Source: Alisma plantago-aquatica (lineage: Eukaryota; Streptophyta; Magnoliopsida; Alismatales; Alismataceae). Taken from it: a stretch of DNA of 64,000 bases. The stretch's first letter is position 1; the number at the start of each line of letters is the position of its first letter. The stretch spans positions 1,394,244,363 through 1,394,308,362 of the forward strand of contig OY856410.1 of NCBI GenBank assembly GCA_963693085.1, in the 5' to 3' direction. Positions 33,982 to 46,360 of this stretch are shown here, in pieces. The notes below the pieces were generated by a model that saw only the letters and a list, made by a program, of their open reading frames with translations, ran no database searches and was not told where the DNA came from. The translations under genes were made by a program, and so were the position numbers.

Positions 33982-36866
33982 TGTTACACCCTGATCTCAC
34001 AATTACCATTAATCATGATATTTGGGCATAAATTGAGGATTAACGTAATACAAAGATCACCCTTAACTTTTTCTTCTTTTTCAAACTCTTTGTTTTCTCG
34101 CATTGAACCACATAAACTAACTTTACAAGGGAATCTAAATATTGATTTCTCTAATCTGATTTCAACAGTAAAAAATGCATGTATGAACATTCATCATGTT
34201 TCTCATACTTTTAAGCACATAAGACTTGCTGATTCACATATATTGCTAAAAGAGCAATAATGTTATACATCATCATTTACAACTCTCTCTTATTTCTTTA
34301 CATGGACCTCGAGTGACAAGGACCGACTGAACTTAACCATACTCAGACTTAACTCTTGTGGCAGATCTACTCTGATGTAATGATATCTTCAATCCCCACG
34401 GTTTCCCTAAAATTTTGAGTAGAGGGGTGAGCCTACTCGCTCAGTGAATAAGTAAACCAATAATGCAATCTAAAGTACTAAATCAGACATTTATCATTCT
34501 TAGATAATTGAAATAAAACAAGATAGAAATTTCAAATTAAAAGACTAGATATTCAAAAACTTACTAATACATTAAAGCCTACATCATTAGAAATAAAAAA
34601 GTATTGTAATATAATCCTCACTATATTCAATATTACTTTTAAAGAACAACTATTGTGAAACTGAAATCAAATCTTTCTTAACTCTTCTTACGTATAAGAA
34701 ACTCTTTAAACTTATATTATCATATTTTAGTTTATACCCTGATCATATGTAGTGTACTCTACATATGAAGAATCGTAATGAAATACGATCTCACTATACA
34801 AGACTTAGCTGACACACCCGAGATTCTAAGCCTGACTACATCGCTGGTCTACAACAGGAAAATGACCCTCTAGCCTCGACACACCTATAGGCCGTAAAAC
34901 TGGACTCCTCCTCTAACCTGAGCACACAGGCGGAGAGTCAAGCCACCTATTGGCTTTCCTATACTGTAGTGTCACCATGATCTCTGGTTGATGTTGGACA
35001 CTACATACTATATTTTTAAGGAGACTTCCACTAGGGCTTCGTCCCCCATACCACTTGTTAGTATGATCTGACCCCCATATATTGGACACTGCCAGGGTTA
35101 GGTCGTTTCATCCCTATGGCGCAAACCTCTCATAGGGAATCTACGGTGTTCATGGCTACTATTATTACTATAACTTTGATTATATCTTTCTCTTAGACTG
35201 ATCTCTTTTAACTCTGTATATTAATGACTACTCAGACTATTGAATTAAAACCAGTGATGATACTAAACTGAATGCTTAACATATTGTTTACCCCTTTCTT
35301 AGGGTTTCTCCTTACTCATGCACATATAACACTTCTCATGTATTCAAACATATATCATGTCTACTAATATAAATATTCTCATTCAAAATTTCTCACATTT
35401 ATGCATGGCATCGATAACATATCTATCTAGGGCATGTCATATCTCTCCACTTGCAATAGCATAACAACATATGCATTTCATGACAAGTATTTGAGTTAGA
35501 AAATCCGAATCTCATAAACAAAGCATGTATGCATATAAGATAATATTCAAATAAAATCCCACAATATCACATGAATCATTTCAATCAGCCATTTACAACT
35601 AAATTAGATATGTGTACTTGTAAAAGCATACTAGATTGGGTTTCCGTCCTTGATTACTTGCTATTCACAAGATATGTATTTTGAAAATCAAAAACTCTAT
35701 TTGTCCATATATCAAATCAAAGAGATCATACATGTAGAATTATATGCACTAGGAACATAAGTAAGATCATATAAGCATAAATCCAAATTTCAATGATAAT
35801 GTTGTTCAAGCACCCGAATAACTTGAAAATTTAGATCTTCAGAAGATTCTCAATAAACTTCTTAATTCTGTAGTATTCAAGATACAGGGATATCTATATC
35901 CATGTCGTCATATAAACATTTTCAGATCATAGTTGGAATATGAATTGAAGTATTCTATAAACTAAATTCAAGAACAGTTCTTTTCATTTTTTGTCATCTA
36001 GTGAGAAATTGAGAATATAAATTAAAATCATCTAATTGAGTACAATTGACTAAAATATTCTTTTACCCACTCACCCTAAGCTGTAAAACAACTTAAAAAT
36101 GTACCCCATATCTGAAAATATCGAATCCATATCAAAACCCTAGCAATCGATACTTTCTTCTTCCTTTCAACTCAGAAACCCTAGAATTGAAGATTAGGAG
36201 AGAAAGAGTGAGAAAAGGACTTGATTTGATATGATTTTGAATCCAATCAGGGTAGGGACAAAATCTTGACATCTGAATTTTTTGTCATAAAAATATTACT
36301 GTAATTCATCTACTGATAAGGTCTAAATGCATCAAAAAATTATGAAAGTTTTTCATGTTGTTTATGATTGAGTTTCAGATCTCTAGTTAAAATTTTAGAT
36401 CATTTAGAGTTACCAATAACTAATTAAAAATAAAAAACTACACTGCTAAAAAGCACTCTGTCAGCATTTTGGTCGAAGTATAGTTCGACCGAGAACCACA
36501 TTCAAAGAACACTCAAATATTCTGAAGTTTTTCTCCAATATACATGATTGAGATATCCATATCATATCCAAAATTCAATTAAATAAAAATTTGTAGAAAA
36601 TATAAAAATCATTTACCACACTGCTATCCTGATCAAATTCCATATTCATGTACTTTTAAAACCCTAATTTTTGTCGATTAGGGTTTATATTTTTCTCAAA
36701 CCCTAATTATACAGAGAGATAGCATACTTGGGGTTCATTTTAGGTTTAACATATCATGATTGAGATATCACCATTAATCATGTTTAATCAATGACCAATA
36801 TAACTAAGCATGCAGTCATCCACATAAACCCTAACTTACCCATTAAGCTCAGATACGGTCATAACA
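33982..36866 (-). repeat. Family C LTR, right copy (5' LTR of the minus-strand element)
   Basis: 2885 bp. It lacks 266 bases present in the left LTR (29620-29885), at a junction near 36276. It is followed by CTATT (36867-36871), the probable target duplication, inside the tandem array that begins there. Confidence 0.88.
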
Positions 36867-39800
36867 CTATTATTGTGTATTGTATATTTTCTCTATTCAT
36901 AAACATAGTATGTTCAACTATAACGATTGACCAAAATTTGGTATATTTGTTCTGTTTACTATGCTTTGATCCCCTGAATGAGGTCTGAATTCGTGGTTGA
37001 GCTTCATGAGGTCTGAATTCGTGGTTGAGCTTCATTCAGTAGCAATTAAATTATTATGTCATTATTTAACCATCATACCATCATACCAAATAAATTAAAA
37101 TGATTTACCCTAAATGATTGGTTGAATTTCATGTCCAATATAGCATCTTCAGCATTACGATTGTGTATTGAATATTTTCTGTGTTCATAAACATGTCAAT
37201 ATTTACCTAGTCCACCTATTATGTATTATGTTTATTTAAGTTGGAACCTTGTTTGATCCCTTGAATGAGTCTGACCCCTTGAACTAGGTCTATTATGTTG
37301 GACCAAAATCAGACTCCACCTATTATGTATTATGTTTATTTAAGTTGGAACCTATTATTGTGTAGTGTATATTTTCTCTTTTCATAAATATAGCCTGTTC
37401 AACTGTAATGATTGACCAAAATTTGGTATATTTGTTTAGTTTAATGTGCTCTGATCCCCTGAATGCGATTTGAATTCATGGTTGAGCTTCATTGAGTAGC
37501 AATTAAATTATTATTTCATTATTTAATCATCATACCATCATACCAAATAAATTAAAATGATTTATCCTAAATGATTGGTTGAATTTCATGTCCAACATAG
37601 CCTGTTCAACATTATGATTGTGTATTGCATATTTTGTGTGTTCATAAATAGGTCAATATTTACCTAGTCCACCTATTATGCATTATGTTTATTTAAGTTG
37701 GAACCTTGTCTGATCCCTTGAATGAGGTCTGACCCCTTGAACTAGGTCTATTATGTTGGACCAAAATTAGACTCCACCTATTATGTATTATGTTTATTTA
37801 AGTTGGAACTTATTATTTTGCAGTGTATATTTTCTCTGTTCATAAACATAGCATGTTTAACTATAATGATTGACCAAAATTTGGTATATTTGTTCAGTTT
37901 AATGGGCTTTTATCTCCTGAATGAGGTCTGAATTCATGGTTGAGCTTCATTGAGTAGCAATTAAATTATAATGTCATTATTTAACCATCATACCAAATAA
38001 ATTAAAATGATTTGCCCTGAATGATTGGTTGAATTTCATGTCCAACATAGCCTGTTCAGCATTACGATTGTGTATTGAATATTTTCTATGCTCATAAAAA
38101 TGTCAATATTTACCTAGTCCACCAATTATGCATTATGTTTATTTAAGTTGAAACCTTGTCTGGTCCCTTGAATGAGGTATGACCCCTTAAACTAGGTCTA
38201 TTATGTTGGACCAAACTTAGATTCCACCTATTATGTATTATGTTTATTTAAGTTGGAACATATTATTGTGTACTGTATATTCTTGTCCAACTATAATGAT
38301 TGACCAAATTTGGTATATTTGTTCAGTTTAATGTGCTCTGATCCCCTGAATGAGGTTTGAATTCATGGTTGAGCTTCATTGAGTAGCAATTGAATTATTA
38401 TATCATTATTTAACCATCATACCATCATACCAAATAAATTAAAATGATTTACCCTAAATGATTGGTTGAATTTCATGTCCAACATAGCATGTTCATCATT
38501 ACGATTGTGTATTGAATATTTTTTGTATTCATAAACATGTCAATATTTACCTAGTACACCTATTATGTATTATGTTTATTTAAGTTGGAACCTTGTATGA
38601 TCCCTTGAATGAGGTCTGACCCCTTGAACTAGGTCTATTATGTTGGACCAAAATTAGACTCCACCTATTATGTATTATGTTTATTTAAGTTGGAACCTAT
38701 TATTGTGTAGTGTATATTTTCTATGTTCATAAATAGCATGTTCAACTATAATGATTGACCAAAATTTGGTATATTTGTTCAGTCTAATGTGCTCTGATCC
38801 CGTGAATGAGGTCTGAATTAATGGTTGAGCTTCATTGAGTAGCAATTAAATTATTATGTCATTATTTAACCATCATACCAAATAAATTAAAATGATTTAC
38901 CCTAAATGATTGGTTGAATTTCATGTCCAACATATCCTGTTCAACATTACGATTGTGTATTGAATATTTTTTGTGTTCATAAACAGGTCAATATTTACCT
39001 AGTCCACCTATTATGTATTATGTTTATTTAAGTTGGAACCTTGTCTAATCCCTTGAATGAGGTCTGACCCCTTGAACTAGGTGTACTATGTTGGATCAAA
39101 ATTAGACCCCACCTATTATGTATTATGTTTATTTAAGTTGGAACCTATTATTGTGTAGTGTATATTTTCTTTGTTCATAAACATAGCATGTTCAACTATA
39201 ACGATTGACCAAAATTTGGTATATTTGTTCAGTTTAATGTGCTCTGATCCCTTGAATGAGGTCTGAATTTGTGGTTGAGCTTCATTGAGTAGCAATTAAA
39301 TTATTATGTCATTAGTTAACCATTATACCATCGTACCAAATAAATTAAAATGATTTACCCTAAATGATCAACATTACGATTGTGTATTGAATATTTTCTG
39401 TGTTCATAAACAGGTCAATATTTGCCTAGTCCACCTATTATGCATTATGTTTATTTAAGTTGGAACCTTGTTTGATCCCTTGAATGAGGTCTGACCCCTT
39501 AAACTAGGTCTATTATGCTGGACCAAAATTAGACTCCACCTATTATGTCTTATGTTTATTTAAGTTGGAACCTATTATTGTGTAGTATATATTTTCTCTG
39601 TTCATAAACATAGCTTGTTCAACTATAATAATTCACCAAAATTTGGTATATTTGTATAGTTTAATGTGCTCTGATCCCTTGAATGAGGTTTGAATGTGTG
39701 GTTGAGCTTCATTGAGTAGCAATTAAATTATTATGTCATTATTTAACCATTATACTATCATACCAAATAAATTAAAATGATTTACCCTAAATGATCAACA

Positions 39801-40090
39801 TTATGATTCTGTATTGAATATTTTCTGTGTTCATAAACCAGTCAATATTTACCTAGTTCACCTATTATGTGTTATGTTTATTTAAGTTGGAACCTTGTAT
39901 GATCCCTTGAATGAGGTATGACCCCTTGAACTAGGTCTATTATGTTGGACCAAAATTAGACTCCACCTATTGTGTATTATGTTTATTTAAGTCAGAACCT
40001 ATTATTGTGTAGTGTATATTTTCTCTGTTCATAAACATAATCTGTTCAACTATAATGATTGACCAAAATATGTATATTTGTTCAGTTTAA
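36867..40090. repeat. Tandem array, about 425-480-bp units, seven or more copies
   Basis: Unit starts near 36868, 37352, 37810, 38260, 38698, 39147, 39571 and 40000 (TATTATTGTGTAGTGTATAT). Each unit has a Harbinger-region-like AT-rich composition and holds two related halves: the phrases TATTTTCTSTGTTCATAAAC, TGATCCCTTGAATGAGG and TATGTTTATTTAAGTTGGAA each occur twice per unit, so the unit is a diverged dimer. There is no coding frame. The C element cut into the array at its left end, so the array probably continued further left before that insertion. Confidence 0.85.
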
Positions 40091-41128
40091 TATGTTAGTT
40101 AGCAGGACATTCCTTATGTCTGTTGTTTTTTATTATAATCATTAATGTTTTCCTCATTGCTTGTTATTCCTACTCTATTACTTATATTGCTATGTTAGAT
40201 AGTAGGACATTCATTATGTCTGTTGTTTTTTATTAGAATCATCAATGCTGAAGTAACTCATTGAACCTTTTTATGCTATTCCATGGTTGAATAGGGCATT
40301 ATTTTTCTAGATTTGATTTTAAACCTTTTCATTGATTTTGAACAAAACAACAAACTATTTATGTATGCTAGTACAAAAAATATTCATCTTCACTGTCTAT
40401 CATATGTGAGTATTCTGAACTTGGAATGTAACTATCATAAATGAGTATTTTGAACTTGGAATGTCACTATCATATGTGAGTATTCTGAACACATGATGGG
40501 GACAAATATGTCTCCTATTTCATTGAATGCTTCCTTTGATATTTGCTTGTTTACCAAAACACATGACCTTTACACCTACCCTAATGAGTGTTATTTGTTA
40601 TTAACTAATTCTCTATGATGGGAACAAATATGTCTCATGTTTCTCTTTAATGCAGTCTATATGATTTTGTACAGGAAAAACAAACCAATTTCTGTATGAT
40701 GGAACAATATATCAGTGTTGTTTCCCTTGGTTGTTGTTTGTATGCCATGTTCTGTTTCATTGAATGGTTTCTTTGTTATTTGCTTAATTGCATATATGCA
40801 ATCTCATTCGAATATCATGGAACTGATATTGATTGTAATAACAAACTAGTAATTGGAATAAACTACTTATATGGAACAAATTATGTGTCACCTTTCCCCT
40901 TACTGTGGGCTGTATGACCTTAAATAGTACCCTAATCAATGTTATATATTATTATTTTGATTTTTTCTTATGTTAATCATCGAACCTTAATAAGCTCTTA
41001 CTATAATAGACTACTTTAATTCAAGTTATTGCTGTGTAAACTACCCCTAACAACCCCAAACTAGGTTGGTATAAAGGTTTCGTTTAAACACCCTGACTAT
41101 AGTGATCTATTGTAGTGCCATTGGTACT
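40091..41128. other. Gene-free stretch with small local repeats
   Basis: Two copies of a 50-bp segment 100 bp apart (40093 and 40193: GGACATTC.TTATGTCTGTTG), and three copies of a phrase ACTATCATATGTGAGTATTC at 40395-40495. The rest is AT-rich with no supported gene; the frame at 40696-40917 is short and has no recognisable domain. Confidence 0.5.
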
Positions 41129-42072
41129 ATGTCTACACTAGACCTGAATATCCGTATTGTATGGACCAAAGAGCCGGATGAAGCTTTGGTTTCAGCATTG
41201 AGGAGACAATATGACCTGGGTAGGTGCATCGACAATTTTTTTACTAGGGACGCGTGAAGGGAGATGCTACGCGATTGGCAAAATAGGATGGGGAGGACGA
41301 ATGGTATAATGGATCAGTTTAAAACTTGATGGAAGAACCTTAGGAGAGACTTTGTAAAGATAAGATTGGTGACCAACAAAAGTGGTGTTGGATGGGATGA
41401 GAGCAGGCACAAGCCAATACTACCTAACACCCCAGAGTGGAGGGAGACACTTGCGGTATGTCCAATGATACACCCCCCTAAATATTAAATATTCACTTGA
41501 AGTTATTCAAAATTGACCTAATTAGTAGTTCTTGACCATTTTAGGAAAACAAGGAACTAGCGAGATTGATCACCATACCATTCTACCACTACTACAAAGT
41601 CGAGATGATGGGTGGGAGGAACATCACTAGGGGGCATCATGCAATGTCCTCAATGCATAGCCAACTTTCTTCTGATGTTCCATCTGAAGATGATGTTGTT
41701 GTTGACTTAGATGCATCTGATACATTTGTCAGCCCAGAACCAACCAGTCTTATTAAAGATATGGGTTATTTTGGGATGCAAAGTGAGGACAACAAAGGTA
41801 GAACCGACATCCAAGGTGTTGGTGCAAGGACTCCTACCACACACAGACGCAAGAAGAGAGCCTCAACGACACATGACAGTTGTGGCCTTACTAATGATGT
41901 CGTTTCCAAATTCACAAAGGTGTTTCCAAAGATACATGAGATGGGCAGTGGTATTGCCAATAGATCTAATGACAAAGATGAGTATCAAACCATTTTGCAC
42001 CATTTTCATGCAACTTACCCTGACACCCATGTTCCTATTTTTACCACTCTTGTGCATGCTATAAAGGAGTAA
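41129..42072 (+). pseudogene. Myb/SANT-like protein of a PIF/Harbinger element (ORF1 type)
   Basis: Exon 1 runs from the ATG at 41129 to 41455 (donor GTATGT) and exon 2 from 41545 (after TTTTAG) to 42072, joined in frame. The first 100 residues fit the plant Myb/SANT-like fold: IRIVWTKEPDEALVSALRRQ, then FFTRDA, MLRDWQNRMGR, WKNLRRDFVK and GVGWDES. Exon 2 continues ITIPFYHYYKVEMMGG and has a Ser/Thr- and Asp-rich tail. Stops interrupt exon 1 at 41255 and at about 41330. In PIF/Harbinger systems such a protein binds the element ends and helps import the transposase. It lies about 460 bases upstream of the transposase on the same strand. Confidence 0.78.
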
Positions 42073-42530
42073 TCAATCCGTAACATTTAGCTAAGCCTTC
42101 TAGATACCCCACAAAAAATTACCATTTGGTTGCAAGACCTTGGGGAAATGAAGAACAAAGCTTCTGGATTACAAACACCCTTCATGCTACCATATTCACA
42201 ATAGCCACCTTCGCTGTTTAGTAGCACGAGTGGTAATAACAGAGGCCCTGCCCCTTAGTCATTCTTGTGAGGTTGTCTAATTTAAGAACTATATCAGTAG
42301 TCTGCCTTTAATTTAAGAACAATTTCTAAATTTGATGTTGAAATTTTTGCTTGCTTTGGAAACAATTTCTAAATTTGGTACTCTGTAATGTTTTCAATGA
42401 TTACAAACATATCAATATCATTTTAATTTTCATAGTAAGTAACAAATAGGTATGTTTATCATGGTGATTTCATATCTGCAATCTTTGTATTTATTTCTTA
42501 TGTGGGTAATCAATTTTAATTATAGACATC

Positions 42531-43837
42531 ATGGCTGGTATTGAACATCCACAAACAACTAATGGCATTATAAAACTTTTGGATCTTATGTCCGGTCCAG
42601 CTAATGCCATTGCTAACACAATAGCCGACCAAATAGCAGACCAAATATCACACAATGTCATGGAAAATTCAAATGACGGAGCCACACAACAACCAATGTC
42701 GAGATCGGTTAGTAGTAGGAGCGGCCATCAAAAGGTTTTAGACATAATAACTGGCCATGAAAGGAGGGTGTATGACATGTACCGCATGCTACCTGGAATG
42801 GTTTTAGCCTTTGTGGACAAACTTGAGGAGTGTTGTTTGTTGAAAAGTACCAGAGGTGTGTCATCAATGGAGGCTGTATGCTACTTCCTTCAAATGGTTA
42901 GACATGGCCATACCAACTGTGTTCTGGTTGAGGACTACATTCATAGTGGTGAGACCATAAGTAGAAAGTTTAATGAGGTATTGGATGCAGTGTGTGCTTT
43001 GTGCAATGAATATGTTGTGATGCAAACTTCATCCACAACTACGCACCGACGCATACTCAAGAGTATAAGATTTTACCCTTACTTTAAGGTATGACCATCA
43101 ATTTGTTGACGATGTGGATTCTGTTTCTAGTATAACCACTTTCATCCTCACTAAATTTTGTATATACTTGTCTTAGGATGCCATTGGCACAATTGATGGT
43201 ACACACATCCCCATTTTAGCGAAGCGCGATAACCAGAACCGTTATAGAAATAGAAAAGGGAATATTTATATTAATGTCATGGCTGTAGTAGACTTCGTAA
43301 TGGAGTTTACATATATCATGACTGGTTGGGAGGGCTCTGCAGCTGACCAACAGGTACTACACGCAGCTACAACCACAGGTGGTTTCAAAGTACCTGCTGA
43401 AAAGTATTATCTTGTTGATGCAGGGTACGCCAACACCCGCCAATTTCATGCACCATATCGAAATGTAGCTTAACATATAACAGAGTATCAGGGTAACAGA
43501 AGGTCATACACCAACAAGAAGGAGATGTTCAACCATCGACATGCTCAACTCCCTAACACTGTTGAACGAGCCTTTGGTGTGTTGAAGAAGAGGTTTTCCT
43601 ACTTTAATAAAGGAGCAACTTTTCCTGTGCAATCACAGTCTCACACAATAATGGCTTGTTGTATCATCCATAATTTTATCCGACGCTAAAATGATGGATG
43701 ATAACTTGGATGACCCTCATAATATCCCTGACATCTTGAACGATTTGAGTTCTCTCCAACAAACAAGCCAGGATGATGCTAGGGAGGGAGATGTTTTGCG
43801 CGAAAGACTTGCCAATTCTATGTGGGAAAATCATTGA
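42531..43837 (+). pseudogene. PIF/Harbinger transposase (DDE, HARBI1/ALP1-like)
   Basis: Exon 1 42531-43088, intron 43089-43176 (GT...AG), exon 2 from 43177. The exon junction falls in the family's hallmark sequence FYPYFK / DAIGTIDGTHIP, which supports the intron. The N-terminal part holds the helix-turn-helix region (YDMYRMLPGMVLAFVDKL, VCYFLQMVRHGHTN, YIHSGETISRKFNEVLDAVC). Catalytic residues: Asp in DGTH (about 43192), Asp in LVDAGY (about 43420), Glu in NTVERAFGVLKKRF (about 43565). There is one in-frame stop at 43471 where Tyr is usual. A frame change at about 43689 precedes the usual end ERLANSMWENH, stop at 43837. Only two lesions, so inactivation looks recent. Confidence 0.9.
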
Positions 43838-43990
43838 ATTTCATATTTTGTATAACTTTCAGACATTGAAACATGTTCTACAACATGTTTGACTTATTTC
43901 CTTTTTGAATTTGATGCGTAACTTAGATGCTTGGTATACCTCCTACTACTGTGTGTGTCATTATTTTTTTTGTCAATAGGTTTGGTTCGA

Positions 43991-44416
43991 ATGGATACCG
44001 AGATGCCTGTCTGCCCATGTGGAGTACGTTGTACCATGCGAGTGTATATGGATGGAACAGATGTGACAAATGGTCATTTCAAAGATAACAATCCACACAG
44101 ACCGTATTTTATGTGTGGCAGGGGTCTGGTTGAAAATAGCTGCTGTATGATGTTACCCGCACAATGAGTACAACATACCATTACAACCCTGACTGCAATT
44201 AGGGATGCTATGGTAACACAACTAGCATATGCACGAAATGAAAGGAAGCACTGGTCTTCATATTGTGATTTTGTATGTTCCACAAGAGTAGATACACATA
44301 GGTTGGTCACTGAAATTACGACACTTAGTAGAAGACATGACTATCTTCGTGAAAACCTTCACATGCCGATGGATAGTGATTCACCAACAGAGGATGAAGG
44401 TTACAATATGTCATAA
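43991..44416 (+). pseudogene. GRF-type zinc finger plus coiled-coil protein, one stop
   Basis: A single frame with one TGA (44165-44167). Residues 6-50 contain CPCGVRCTMRV, then NPHRPYFMCGRG and SCCMM, which fits the Cys-rich GRF zinc finger found in plant transposon-linked proteins. The part after the stop (AIRDAMVTQLAYARNERKHW and on to EITTLSRRHDYLREN) looks like a coiled coil with an acidic end. A possible splice acceptor CAATAG lies just upstream of the ATG, so a first exon is possible. It follows the transposase by about 150 bases on the same strand. Its function there is unknown; nucleic-acid binding is an inference from the finger. Confidence 0.6.
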
Positions 44417-44544
44417 TGTAAAATCCAATGCCTTCCTGATTATGAATTATGATGTATGTTTAAACTTGAAGATGCATGAATAATTTATTTAACTGAATCC
44501 CTACATGGTTGGCTTACTTTCAATTATACTATTACATGTATTTA

Positions 44545-45059
44545 GATGTCAACAGATGGATCTGAAGGTAGGAGGTGTTTTTGTGGTGTTCTGGACGCAT
44601 TACAGATTAATACAGAAGACACAGGCTGTATGACTTCGGCATTCTTAGCAAAAGACCAGGAGAAATGTATTACATCTGCTCTACCCAAGAGGTTTGACAC
44701 GTAGATGCCCCAAACACAAGTTATTGTCGACTATGACATGGATATATGTTCTCTAAAACTAATCCAAAATTCATATTACAATATAGGGAAAAGACCATTG
44801 CAAATACTTTCATTGGGTGGTCGATCTCCCACCAACAACTCATTCTTTGAAGGCTGAGATTAAGTTATTGACTGATGAGTGCAAGTCTGTCTGGGCTCAA
44901 GCAATGAACATGAAGGATTTTGTTGAAATTCATCATGATGCCAAAGAGGTTTACAAATCATACCAATACCAATATGATACACTTTACATTAAGGTTAACA
45001 AGTTAGAGGATAGTTATAATCTTCTATTGGGTACACTGTCACCTCCAATGACTCCATGA
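44545..45059 (+). pseudogene. Second GRF-like/coiled-coil remnant
   Basis: From the ATG at 44545 the frame reads GRRCFCGVLDALQINTEDT, a partial start of a GRF-like finger, with a stop near 44702. After a frame change, 44817-45059 encodes a charged helical segment (SLKAEIKLLTDECKSVWAQA, KVNKLEDSYNLL) like the coiled coil of the gene before it. It is probably a duplicated and decayed copy of 43991-44416. Confidence 0.4.
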
Positions 45060-45316
45060 CATTTATGTGCCATTTATATTGGAACGATCAATCTTGTAAA
45101 ATTTTATTCAAATGTCATACATGTTGTTGTAATAACCCATTCTTAGCTTATCTACCACAACTTAATATGGTATGTGTAAACGTTATGACAAAGACGATTA
45201 CATATTCCTTTCGAATTATTATGTGTATAAGATATTCAATATTAATTATGGTTTTATCTGCATAATTGTGATATACACCCTTACTTCTAAAATATATTAC
45301 TTACAGAATTTGTAAT

Positions 45317-45691
45317 ATGGTTGCGCATCCAATGAACATTTTTGCTTTATGGAATCCAGAGCACGATCAAATCCTACTTGATGCCATGAGAAGTCAGTAT
45401 GACATGGGGAGATGTGTATGTGGATTTTATACTTGAGAGGCTTGGATGGAGACATGGACTGACATTCGAAACATAACGGGGATGCATTTCATAACTTTGA
45501 ACTAGTTGAAAACCATTTGGAAGAACCTAAAGAAAGAATTTATAAAAAAAAATAGTTTCCTTTTGGTACATTTATTGCCTCCTCATCCCTTAGCGCAATA
45601 TGTGATCCCCCCAAGATTTGTTGAAAACCTAAATAATGTTGAAAACAATAATGACACAACTACGAGATTAGGCGGTGAAGGCAACAAATGA
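45317..45691 (+). pseudogene. Second Myb/SANT-like remnant
   Basis: The frame from the ATG at 45317 reads IFALWNPEHDQILLDAMRSQ, YDMGRCVCGF, EAWMETWTDIRNITG and LKTIWKNLKKEF, closely parallel to 41129-41455 (QYDLGRCIDNF, WKNLRRDF). Stops at 45434 and 45503. It ends in TTTRLGGEGNK and a stop; a similar end (TTTTLGGEADE) recurs near 57185. Confidence 0.6.
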
Positions 45692-46033
45692 AGTTGCGAA
45701 CAATTATTGACCACCTTAGGGACGTTCAAATATTTTGTTTTATATGCATTTAAAAACATTTGTCATTATGTTCGAATCGACAACATTTGTCATTATGTTC
45801 AATATTTTGCATGTCTGAATATATTTTAATGAATGCATATTTGTGCATACTCATTTCATGCACCTATATTTGGACGTTGTAATAAAATGTGATACCGACT
45901 TAGCTATGTGTTTTTGACCATTCGTTTTGGAGCAACCTGTAGATATCGCACAACAATAAATTCAATAAAAAGTTTGTACACTACACAAAAGCGTAGGGAT
46001 AAGTCGATGAAATTTGTAGTGGATTGGTAAAAA
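45692..46033. other. Gene-free spacer
   Basis: AT-rich spacer with a local duplication (ACATTTGTCATTATGTTC at about 45757 and 45782). I see no gene. Confidence 0.4.
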
Positions 46034-46300
46034 ATGGAATGGGATGTAGATGGGATACCCCTAGACTGGTCAAAATATATATGTTGTGTTGATGACAACT
46101 CAGTTGATTATTCTTCTTCACCGTCACCTGGTAAAAAGCAACAACTTCTGCTAATTTTCGACTGGCCAATGGACGAGGCCACAGAACTGAAAAAACCAGA
46201 ATGGGCAGCAACACATGCTGAGTTTGAAGAATATGACAAGCCTTTGATGTGTATCTATAGTGAGGGGTCTATGTCGGATGACCAAATTTGTCTGACATAA
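46034..46300 (+). CDS. Unrecognised acidic module with Phe-Asp-Trp-Pro motif (copy 1)
   Basis: An uninterrupted 88-codon frame, probably the last exon of a longer gene. It is acidic, with WDVDGIPLDW at the start and LLLIFDWPMDEATELKKPEW, HAEFEEYDKPLM in the middle. I do not recognise the family. A related module at 57601-57855 has LPFLFDWPKDD and WDEYEEALKWANWEG. Both copies follow Myb/SANT-like remnants, so this may be the C-terminal part of that gene or a partner gene of the transposon. Confidence 0.4.
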   Translation: MEWDVDGIPLDWSKYICCVDDNSVDYSSSPSPGKKQQLLLIFDWPMDEATELKKPEWAATHAEFEEYDKPLMCIYSEGSMSDDQICLT

Positions 46301-46360
46301 AAGAGAGGGGACGAACAAAACCCTTCTTCTTTCGAGTAGTGGGCGGGTTTTGTTTTTAAA

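Noticed and set aside
40696..40917. 73-codon frame near the tandem array
   Set aside because: Isolated, hydrophobic and AT-driven. No homologous exon or splice context seen.
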